From contig CAMZHP010000166.1 of NCBI GenBank assembly GCA_947306845.1, positions 1 to 7,325 on the forward strand: a stretch of 7,325 nt of DNA, read 5' to 3'. Positions within the stretch are counted from its first letter, which is position 1; every line of letters starts with the position of its first letter. This DNA is from an uncultured Prevotellaceae bacterium (lineage in GTDB: Bacteria > Bacteroidota > Bacteroidia > Bacteroidales > Bacteroidaceae). A model generated the notes under the pieces. The model made no database searches. It saw only the letters and a program-made list of their open reading frames with translations, and was not told the origin of the DNA. A program made the translations under genes and the position numbers. Below are positions 1 through 5,989 of this stretch, piece after piece.

Positions 1-1
1 G

Positions 2-88
2 GCAGCCTACTTCGAGAGCGTGACGACAAGTCCCTATTCACAGGCTGTAAAACTGCTGAAGATGCATCAGAAAAACCTCAATACTTAA
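2..88 (+). CDS. C-terminal end of an unidentified protein (5' truncated)
   Basis: This is an open frame running in from the left edge and ending at TAA 86-88. It gives 28 residues, beginning AAYFESVTTS and ending MHQKNLNT. The composition (aromatic start, then an amphipathic QAVKLLKMHQK helix) looks like a genuine protein tail, and this frame reads more naturally than frame 1, which is also open until TGA near 105. No family can be recognised from so short a piece. It is separated from the next gene by 80 bases in which I see no convincing Bacteroidetes TAnnTTTG promoter, so co-transcription with the flavin reductase-like gene is possible. Confidence 0.5.
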   Translation, partial: AAYFESVTTSPYSQAVKLLKMHQKNLNT

Positions 89-168
89 TAGCTTCCCATA
101 GATGATAGCATCAACAAGCTTGCACAATTAACTATCAATCCATAATCATCATAAACATCAAACGAGAA

Positions 169-885
169 ATGAGACACCACATGACCATTTCAGCCCTCGT
201 GCTGACAGGCGCAATGCTCATGACTGCCTGTGGAAACAAAGAGCAAAAGAATGTGACCAACGAGAACCCTACTTCGGAAAAAGTGGAAGTGAAGGCGGTG
301 GAAGGCCGCAAGAACTTCAGTGACAAAGCCGTAATCACACCGCTGCCCGCCATTATGATTGCCACCTGGGACGCTGACAAGAACCCTGACGTGATGATGG
401 CCGCTTGGGGTGGACAGTGCGGGCCGAAGCACATCACCTTCGAACTCTCTGCCCACAAGACCACGGATAACATCCGACTGAAAAAGGCGTTCACCATCAG
501 CTTCGCCACCAAGGACGACATCGTGCAGAGCGACTACTTCGGCATCGTGTCCGGCAACGACGTACCAGACAAGGTGGCCAAGGCCGGCTTCACCATCACT
601 CCGAGTCCAAACGTGGACGCTCCCATCATCAATGAATACAAGATGGCATTGGAATGCAAGGTGGTGACCTTCGAAGAGGATGGCAACGGCGGTGCTCGCG
701 TAGTGGGTGAGATCGTCAACATGAGTGCCGATGAGAGCATCCTCGACGAGGAAGGCAATATCGACCTCGGCAAATTGCAACCTGTCATCTTCGACTCTTC
801 CAAGAACACCTACCGTGTAGTAGGCGAAAAGGTCGGTGATGCCTGGGGGTCGGGCAAGGCCATCCAAGAGCGAGAAGTGAATTAA
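169..885 (+). CDS. Flavin reductase-like (FMN-binding split barrel) lipoprotein
   Basis: This 238-residue protein has a lipoprotein signal peptide: basic n-region MRHH, hydrophobic stretch about residues 7-18, and lipobox MTAC with Cys21 as the lipidated residue. A polar linker of roughly 28 residues follows. From about residue 50 the sequence resembles the flavin reductase-like FMN-binding split-barrel family: PLPAIMIATW (58-67), MMAAWGGQCG (76-85), a FELSAHKTTDNIR stretch (91-103), DYFGIVSG (122-129), ECKVV (162-166), GEIVNM (180-185), and the C-terminal pattern QPVIFDSS...YRVVGEKVG (204-223). Known members bind FMN and move electrons from NAD(P)H or a partner protein; which donor applies here is not visible. 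Most relatives I know are cytoplasmic, so the signal peptide is the odd point. ATG 169 is preferred over ATG 181 because only the former supplies a basic n-region. The weak upstream AACGAGAA gives little ribosome-binding evidence. The fold assignment is good; the catalytic role and membrane face are inferred. Confidence 0.85.
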   Translation: MRHHMTISALVLTGAMLMTACGNKEQKNVTNENPTSEKVEVKAVEGRKNFSDKAVITPLPAIMIATWDADKNPDVMMAAWGGQCGPKHITFELSAHKTTDNIRLKKAFTISFATKDDIVQSDYFGIVSGNDVPDKVAKAGFTITPSPNVDAPIINEYKMALECKVVTFEEDGNGGARVVGEIVNMSADESILDEEGNIDLGKLQPVIFDSSKNTYRVVGEKVGDAWGSGKAIQEREVN

Positions 886-961
886 ATGGGGAAAGAGACG
901 TAATGAAGTAGTATCAACCACTATTCTTTCGGAGCGATAGGCCGACATTCTCTTCTTTCAA

Positions 962-993
962 CTTGCGACAACTGTTTTTTTTATGTAATTTTG
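962..993 (+). promoter_or_regulatory. Bacteroidetes-type promoter for the SpoIIE phosphatase gene
   Basis: TAATTTTG at 986-993 matches the Bacteroidetes -7 consensus TAnnTTTG exactly. CTTG at 962-965 is one base off the -33 TTTG box, with 20 bases between the two elements, which is the usual spacing. Transcription would begin near 998-1001, leaving a leader of only about 20 bases before ATG 1019. The rest of the 133-base intergenic stretch (886-1018) shows only weak hairpin potential and no clear terminator. This suggests the phosphatase starts its own transcript separate from the flavin reductase-like gene. Confidence 0.6.
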
Positions 994-1018
994 TACCGTC
1001 AAAAGCGCAGCGTGCAGG

Positions 1019-2989
1019 ATGGAAAAGAAAAAATATAAATACAATTTTGCCCGAAGGCTGGCCAGATGGGTATTGCTGGTGCTTTTCATTATGATGGGGG
1101 CGTTGGCATTTCTCATCTATTCATTGACCAAATCATTGATTGTGAAAAGCAGTGCCGATGCATTTTACAATGGCATCCAATCTTCTGGTAAAAGCATCAG
1201 CGACGCGATGTCGGATGTCAGCGTAGCCGTCGAGAACAACATATTTGATGTTGAGAAAAATGTCGGTCAGCCACAACAGTTGCAGGCCATCATGGAGCGA
1301 ATTATAGCCCATAATCCCCGCATCCGCAGTTGCGGCATCAGTTTCATCGAGAACTATTTCCCCCAGAAAGGGCGCTCCTACTGTCCTTACGCTTGGCGCG
1401 ATGACAGTCTAGGGGTGGAGGGAAAACCCATTGAGGGTGCTGAAGCATCCTATCTTGAGGCAGAGTGGTTCCGAAAAGCCGTCGCCGCGGACTCCGCTTA
1501 TTGGTCGGAACCTTTCTTTGACAGCCGAGACAAAAAGACACCTTTGGTGGCCTATATGTACCCCGTTCACGACCAGAAAGGGCGTGTGGTGGCTATTCTT
1601 GGCGCCGACCTTTCACTTGACTTTATGACCCATCTGTTGATGAAACAGGACAGTATCTCTAATGCCAGAACTATCATTCTGCCATTAACAGACGATGGAT
1701 TGTACAGAAACTTTGTATTGTCGCGTGACGGCACCTATATTACACACCCAGACCAGAGGCGTATCCTGAAGGGCAATTTCTACACGCATATCAAAGATTC
1801 GGATAAGCCGGGCGTTGCCAAGGAGATCATCAAAAGAATGTCCGAAGGTCAAAGGAGCACAAAGGAAACCAACCATGAGGTACGTGTTAACCGAATCAGG
1901 ACTTATTTGTTCTATGCTCCTCTGGAGGGTATAGACTGGATCTTAGCAGTTTCTGTACCCATGCTCTCACTCAACATGATGGGCATCATTGTGGGCATTC
2001 TCATGCTGATGATCACTGCCTTTGTATTGCTGATCACATTCTATGTATGTCGGTTGGCCATCCGACGTGCGGCAAATCCCCTGAAACAGTTGGCCGCTGC
2101 TGCCGACCAGGTGGCCGACGGACAATTCGACACACCTCTGCCTGCTATCCAAAGCCGAGATGAGATACATCTGTTGCGCGACTCGTTTGAGAACATGCAG
2201 CACTCGCTGACTGCCTATGTCAGTGAACTGAAGGACACGACGGCTGCTAAGGCCTCCATGGAGAGTGAGTTGAAAATCGCTCACGACATACAGATGTCGA
2301 TGTTGCCCAAGACCTATCCTGCATTTCCCGACCGTCATGACATCGATATCTATGGGCAGGTGAAGCCAGCAAAGGCGGTAGGTGGTGACCTGTATGACTT
2401 CCTTATCCGGGATGAGAAACTATTTTTCTGCATTGGCGACGTGTCTGGCAAAGGTGTCCCGGCATCATTGGTCATGGCGGTGACACGCTCTTTGTTCCGC
2501 AACATCGCTGCTTATACGAGCGAACCAGACCAGATTATGATGGCACTCAATGATGCGGTGAGCAACAACAATGAGGCGGGCATGTTTGTCACACTCCTGC
2601 TGGGAGTGCTAGACCTGTCCACCGGTCATCTGAAGTACACCAATGCCGGGCACAACCCTCCATTTCTGTTGGCTGGCGATGATGTCAGTGTTCTCTCTTG
2701 TGATGCCAATATCCCCGCAGGAGTGATGCCGGGATGGCAGTACTCCGTGCAGCATCTCCAACTCAAGACGGGCGATATGGTCTTCCTCTACACTGACGGT
2801 CTCAATGAAGCCGAGGATATCAATCTCTGCCAGTTTGGCATGGACCGGATGCTGCAAGTAGCAAAGGTGACCATCAGGCAACCACAGGCACTCATCGAAG
2901 CGATGACCACATCGGCAGGATTGTTTGTGGGTGATGCTGAACAGAATGATGATATGACCATGCTGGCCTTGCAGTTGACAAAACCATGA
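1019..2989 (+). CDS. Membrane receptor-phosphatase: Cache-like sensor, HAMP, SpoIIE/RsbU PP2C domain
   Basis: This 656-residue protein has, in order: a basic N-terminus; TM helix 1 (about 17-37); an extracytoplasmic region (about 40-312) resembling a double Cache (PDC) sensor, with AEWFRKAV (148-155), YWSEPFFDS (161-169), and a second module around VLSRDGTYITHPD (233-245) ending GIDWILAVSVP (304-314); TM helix 2 (about 320-345); HAMP (about 346-400); a helical linker ELKIAHDIQMSMLP (417-430), typical of RsbU-like proteins; and a PP2C-type SpoIIE phosphatase. Catalytic motifs are intact: GGDLYDF (455-461), GDVSGKG (473-479), NAGHNPP (542-548), YTDG (591-594) and DDMT (644-647). Asp457, Asp474, Asp593 and Asp644/645 are the likely Mn/Mg ligands. 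Family members dephosphorylate a Ser/Thr-phosphorylated STAS anti-anti-sigma protein in partner-switching pathways; that target is inferred, since neither a STAS nor an RsbW-like kinase gene lies in the window. AGG directly abuts the ATG. A small membrane-protein gene follows after 28 bases. Confidence 0.93.
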   Translation: MEKKKYKYNFARRLARWVLLVLFIMMGALAFLIYSLTKSLIVKSSADAFYNGIQSSGKSISDAMSDVSVAVENNIFDVEKNVGQPQQLQAIMERIIAHNPRIRSCGISFIENYFPQKGRSYCPYAWRDDSLGVEGKPIEGAEASYLEAEWFRKAVAADSAYWSEPFFDSRDKKTPLVAYMYPVHDQKGRVVAILGADLSLDFMTHLLMKQDSISNARTIILPLTDDGLYRNFVLSRDGTYITHPDQRRILKGNFYTHIKDSDKPGVAKEIIKRMSEGQRSTKETNHEVRVNRIRTYLFYAPLEGIDWILAVSVPMLSLNMMGIIVGILMLMITAFVLLITFYVCRLAIRRAANPLKQLAAAADQVADGQFDTPLPAIQSRDEIHLLRDSFENMQHSLTAYVSELKDTTAAKASMESELKIAHDIQMSMLPKTYPAFPDRHDIDIYGQVKPAKAVGGDLYDFLIRDEKLFFCIGDVSGKGVPASLVMAVTRSLFRNIAAYTSEPDQIMMALNDAVSNNNEAGMFVTLLLGVLDLSTGHLKYTNAGHNPPFLLAGDDVSVLSCDANIPAGVMPGWQYSVQHLQLKTGDMVFLYTDGLNEAEDINLCQFGMDRMLQVAKVTIRQPQALIEAMTTSAGLFVGDAEQNDDMTMLALQLTKP

Positions 2990-3017
2990 TCGCAAAACAA
3001 TAATAAAGAATCGCTCC

Positions 3018-3548
3018 ATGATAGAACAAGGTTTGTTTTTTTACGTCATCATAGTGATGGTTATGGCGGTCTTATTGGCGGCTACCATATCCATCCCATT
3101 CTATGGATTAATAAAAAAACGTCTCAAGGGTCTTGCCATCGGTTGTTTCCTGCAGCCTTTTGTCTGTGCACTTATCTGCATTCTGACGGCAGTGGGTGCA
3201 TACCTTTATCAGAGGAATGAACTAAAAAAATATAGGGGAGGTGCGATGGTGACGCTAAAAAAAACCGATGCAGATGGCAATGCCCATTTTTGGTATCTGA
3301 AAGCCAATGAGGAGTGCTTTTATGAACAATGGAGTGGAGACGAGGAACCTGAATTCGATGCGAACGAGAAGATGAAATTGTTTGATGTCGTTCCGCTCGA
3401 CTCTTTCAGCGTATGTGTAGATGATGTGGTTTTCGTCAAGTTTGACCTGAAAAAGCATGAGGCCACAGCCAAAGAATATGACGAACCACTCGACATCGTC
3501 AATGTCGACTGGGACAAGGTAAAGGATTTTTTTGAAAAACAACAATAG
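3018..3548 (+). CDS. Two-helix membrane protein of unknown function, probably co-transcribed with the phosphatase
   Basis: I do not recognise this 176-residue protein. Two strong hydrophobic helices are visible at about 7-31 and 39-64, joined by a basic loop KKRLK (33-37); Cys43, Cys50 and Cys54 sit in the second helix. The remaining 100 or so residues are soluble, acidic and beta-rich in appearance: GGAMVTLKKTDADGNAHFWYL, split at about 74-94, then DVVPLDSFSVCVDDVVFVKFDL (123-144), then an acidic end. If the basic loop is cytoplasmic, the tail lies in the periplasm, but RNELKKYR just after helix 2 makes the topology ambiguous. It starts 28 bases after the phosphatase stop with no promoter between, so one operon is likely and a role with that sensor is conceivable but unproven. 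The gene looks more AT-rich than its neighbours and contains five 7-8 base A or T runs (for example A8 at 3257-3264). Its TAG stop lies inside the left arm of a palindrome. Confidence 0.8.
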   Translation: MIEQGLFFYVIIVMVMAVLLAATISIPFYGLIKKRLKGLAIGCFLQPFVCALICILTAVGAYLYQRNELKKYRGGAMVTLKKTDADGNAHFWYLKANEECFYEQWSGDEEPEFDANEKMKLFDVVPLDSFSVCVDDVVFVKFDLKKHEATAKEYDEPLDIVNVDWDKVKDFFEKQQ

Positions 3549-3579
3549 GTATTTTTGCATTATTCAATAAAAATACCTA
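3546..3579. repeat. Perfect 11-bp inverted repeat overlapping stop codon and promoter
   Basis: TAGGTATTTTT (3546-3556) and AAAAATACCTA (3569-3579) are exact reverse complements around a 12-base spacer. The left arm begins with the TAG stop of the preceding gene; the right arm reaches the first two bases of the -7 element of the next promoter. The arms are A/T-rich and no T-run follows on the + strand, which argues against an ordinary intrinsic terminator. A binding site for a dimeric regulator is a plausible alternative, as is a stem protecting the 3' end of the upstream mRNA. The repeat is directly visible; its role is inferred. Confidence 0.75.
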
Positions 3580-3585
3580 AATTTG
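3554..3585 (+). promoter_or_regulatory. Near-ideal Bacteroidetes promoter of the FAS1-susC operon
   Basis: TTTG at 3554-3557 (-33 element) and TAAATTTG at 3578-3585 (-7 element, consensus TAnnTTTG) are both exact and separated by 20 bases. The predicted start near 3590-3593 gives a leader of about 100 bases before ATG 3690. Both elements overlap the 11-bp inverted repeat, so a protein bound to that repeat would compete with the housekeeping sigma factor. An upstream partial copy, TATTTTTG at 3550-3557, also fits the -7 pattern but lacks a well-spaced TTTG. Confidence 0.7.
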
Positions 3586-3603
3586 CATCCATTAAGACTT
3601 ACA

Positions 3604-3625
3604 GGGGGAACAATAGCGTTTCTCC
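3604..3625 (+). other. Leader hairpin in the 5' untranslated region of the FAS1-susC operon
   Basis: GGGGGAAC (3604-3611) can pair with GTTTCTCC (3618-3625) through eight consecutive pairs, including two G-U wobbles, closing a six-base AATAGC loop. It would lie about 12-15 bases from the predicted transcript start. It is not a riboswitch class that I recognise, and no T-run follows, so it is not a terminator. It could stabilise the mRNA 5' end or be a regulatory target; wobble pairs and length leave chance formation possible. Confidence 0.35.
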
Positions 3626-3689
3626 GCCATCGAAGAACACGGAAGAAGATATTAACTTGAAAACTAAATCATAACTAATAAATAACCTG

Positions 3690-5978
3690 ATGACAAACAA
3701 AAATGTTTTTCTGACAATGGTTTGCATGCTCATTGCAAGCACATTTGTCACGTCTTGTCATGACATTGCCGACGACGACCACTACAAGTCGCCGGAATGG
3801 CTGAAAGGCAATGCGTGGCAGGTGATGGAAAGCGAGGGGAACCATCAGCAGTTCCTGAAAGCCATTGAATTGGCAGGCTATAAGCCTATTGTCAATGGTC
3901 AGAGCGTGTTGACCGTCATGGCACCCGATGATGGTGCCTGGCAGCAATTCCTGCAGCAGAAAGGGTATGCATCGGTCGAAGATTTGAATCAAAAAGACCC
4001 TGCATTTCTGAAGAAGACTGTGGGCTATCATCTGATGTACTATGCCTATGACTGGTCGAAGATGGTGAATTTCCGACCTGATGAAGGCGATGGCGCCACA
4101 GAAGAGCAACGCATGGTGAATGCCGGACTCTACTACAAGCACCGTACACGCAGTGCCGATGACATGGAACTGGTGAGGGGAAAGCTCAATGGTGTCGACA
4201 CCACTGTCACCGTCTATCACTATGAGCGCTACCTGCCTGTGTTCAGCCACATGATGTTCTCCTCACTGGGGGTGGATGCCAAGTCCAACTACGAGTATTT
4301 CTTCCCTGGCAGCCAATGGACGGGCGGAAGCAATGGATTCAATGTGGCCAATGCCAGTGTCATCGACCAGGATGCCGTTGTCACCGACAATGGTTATCTC
4401 TACCATGTCAGCCAGGTGATCAGTCCGCTGGAAACCATCTACACTACTCTGAAGAAAAATCCCAACTACAGTGACTTTGTCAGTCTCTACGACACCTACG
4501 CCGAGCTGACCGAAGCGGACCAGGAGACCAACACCACGCTGGGCAAGGTGGTCTATACCATCACCCACGGAGCGCTTCCCAATATCGCTTGCGAATGGCC
4601 TGTGACCAATTTCAGGATGATGAGCACCTTGGAGAGAGCCACCTATACTATCTTCGCTCCATCCAATCAGGCCATCGCAAAATTCTTCACCAATTATTGG
4701 AAGCCAGAAGGTGGCTATCACTCACTCGGTGACCTTGACCCTCTTATTCTGCAATATTTCATCATGCAGTCGTTTGCTGATGATGTCACGCCTGTTTTTC
4801 CGGAGGATGTTGAGAAAGGACGCGTGCAGACCGCCTATGGAACACCTATTAATATTGAGACCAGCAAGGTGGACGACCGACTTTTCTGTGAGAATGGTAT
4901 CGTTTATGGTATGAACGACATGGAGGCACCGGCTATCTTCTCCTCTGTGGTGGGGCCAGCATTCCGCGACACTACATATCAGTGCTTCATGTATGCCCTT
5001 GACAAAAGCGAGCTGGTGCTGTCTCTCGCCTCCGACAAGTCGCAGTTTGTCACACTCATCCCCAGCAATTTGCAGTTCAACCAGAACGAACCGCAGATGC
5101 GGCTTAATACGACCACCCAGGGACGAAACCTTGAGGTGTACAGTGATGTGGATGGCAATTTCGCCAACATGAGTGCAGGACAGGCACGAAGCATCGTCAA
5201 CATGCATACGGCTTCCAATGTGTCACAGCTTAGCACCACCGGCACCCAGGTTGTGGAGACCAACACCGCGTTCAACTACTGGTTTGTGCATGATGGCAAA
5301 ATCACCACCAGTGCGCTGTTCAACCAACAGCTGAGTCCAGATTATCAGGGTTCGCCTTTCGTTAGCTTCCGCGAGATACCAAGTGAGGGAACAGGTACAC
5401 CCTGGGCCAACGGAAGGGCGTACGCTTACGATTATCCCCAACTCTTCGCAGAGGCATCGGGCGACGGACTGACACACCGCCTGGCCGTGGGCAACGACAG
5501 AAACTATGAGTACTACCTTTTCGCACAGTTGCTACAAAAAGCTGGATTGGTTGCTAACGGCGGAATGCCTTCCATCACCAGTGACGACACTCGATATATT
5601 GTTTTCGTGCCCACCAACGAGGCTATCAGAAACAACATTGCCGACATCCCCGGATGCTCGGCGTTGAAGATAGCCGATGACAATACCATAACGGGCAATG
5701 TGTCGGCCTCCAACAAGACTTTGTTGGCCAATTATTTGCGCAATTACTTCGTATCGTCGCTCATGAACACCATCAGCAGTTATCCTTATCCGGGTTCCAC
5801 CTGCAAAGGCAATTTTCTCACCATGGGAGGTGAGCATCTGACCATCAGTGAGAATGCCGCAGGATTGTCGGCAGGTTTTAGCGCCGACAGCATGGTGAGC
5901 GTCATTCAGAAATACTATGGGCTGCCGTTTGCTTTCGCCGACGGTTGCATGCAGTTCATCGACGGTATCCTTAAATAA
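3690..5978 (+). CDS. Four-module FAS1 (fasciclin-like) lipoprotein
   Basis: This 762-residue lipoprotein has hydrophobic residues about 6-19 and lipobox VTSC with Cys23. The following acidic stretch (HDIADDD) resembles signals that send Bacteroidetes lipoproteins to the cell surface. Four FAS1-like modules can be traced by the core motif and closing box: module 1 about 42-250 (VLTVMAPDDGAWQQF 73-87; NGYLYHVSQVISP 234-246), module 2 about 251-415 (YTIFAPSNQAIAKFF 319-333; NGIVYGMNDM 402-411), module 3 about 425-545 (FVTLIPSNLQF 453-463; FVHDGKI 532-538), module 4 about 603-762 (YIVFVPTNEAI 636-646; FADGCMQFIDGIL 749-761). Module 1 is unusually long, with an insertion around 128-215; module 3 is the most divergent. 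FAS1 domains mediate adhesion or ligand binding; no enzyme motif is seen. The susC-family gene begins 11 bases after the stop, so the two are almost certainly one operon, and this protein may be a surface partner of that transporter. A strong promoter lies about 105 bases upstream of the start. Confidence 0.9.
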   Translation: MTNKNVFLTMVCMLIASTFVTSCHDIADDDHYKSPEWLKGNAWQVMESEGNHQQFLKAIELAGYKPIVNGQSVLTVMAPDDGAWQQFLQQKGYASVEDLNQKDPAFLKKTVGYHLMYYAYDWSKMVNFRPDEGDGATEEQRMVNAGLYYKHRTRSADDMELVRGKLNGVDTTVTVYHYERYLPVFSHMMFSSLGVDAKSNYEYFFPGSQWTGGSNGFNVANASVIDQDAVVTDNGYLYHVSQVISPLETIYTTLKKNPNYSDFVSLYDTYAELTEADQETNTTLGKVVYTITHGALPNIACEWPVTNFRMMSTLERATYTIFAPSNQAIAKFFTNYWKPEGGYHSLGDLDPLILQYFIMQSFADDVTPVFPEDVEKGRVQTAYGTPINIETSKVDDRLFCENGIVYGMNDMEAPAIFSSVVGPAFRDTTYQCFMYALDKSELVLSLASDKSQFVTLIPSNLQFNQNEPQMRLNTTTQGRNLEVYSDVDGNFANMSAGQARSIVNMHTASNVSQLSTTGTQVVETNTAFNYWFVHDGKITTSALFNQQLSPDYQGSPFVSFREIPSEGTGTPWANGRAYAYDYPQLFAEASGDGLTHRLAVGNDRNYEYYLFAQLLQKAGLVANGGMPSITSDDTRYIVFVPTNEAIRNNIADIPGCSALKIADDNTITGNVSASNKTLLANYLRNYFVSSLMNTISSYPYPGSTCKGNFLTMGGEHLTISENAAGLSAGFSADSMVSVIQKYYGLPFAFADGCMQFIDGILK

Positions 5979-5989
5979 CAGAGAGCGCT

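Noticed and set aside
89..168. Promoter in the gap before the flavin reductase-like gene
   Set aside because: No TAnnTTTG match with a spaced TTTG could be found; only an A/T-rich stretch without clear elements.
181..183. Alternative start ATG for the flavin reductase-like gene
   Set aside because: It would remove the basic MRHH n-region and leave a signal peptide without a positive charge; ATG 169 fits better.
905..928. Possible hairpin (GTAGT with ACTAT) after the flavin reductase-like gene as a terminator
   Set aside because: There are only about five or six pairs including a wobble, no G/C-rich stem, and no proper T-run; it is indistinguishable from chance.
190..948. Long minus-strand open frame (252 codons) opposite the flavin reductase-like gene
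   Set aside because: It is the antisense shadow of a strongly supported gene, its His/Val-rich translation matches no family I know, and it lacks a promoter or plausible start context.
3546..3579. Inverted repeat as an intrinsic terminator for the phosphatase operon
   Set aside because: The stem is A/T-rich, the loop is 12 bases, and no T-run follows; instead the -7 promoter element follows directly. A weak termination role cannot be excluded, but it is not the best reading.
3675..4250. Minus-strand open frame of 191 codons across the start of the FAS1 gene
   Set aside because: It overlaps the well-supported lipoprotein gene, has a low-plausibility Cys/His/Ile-rich translation and also spans the leader; best explained as a shadow.
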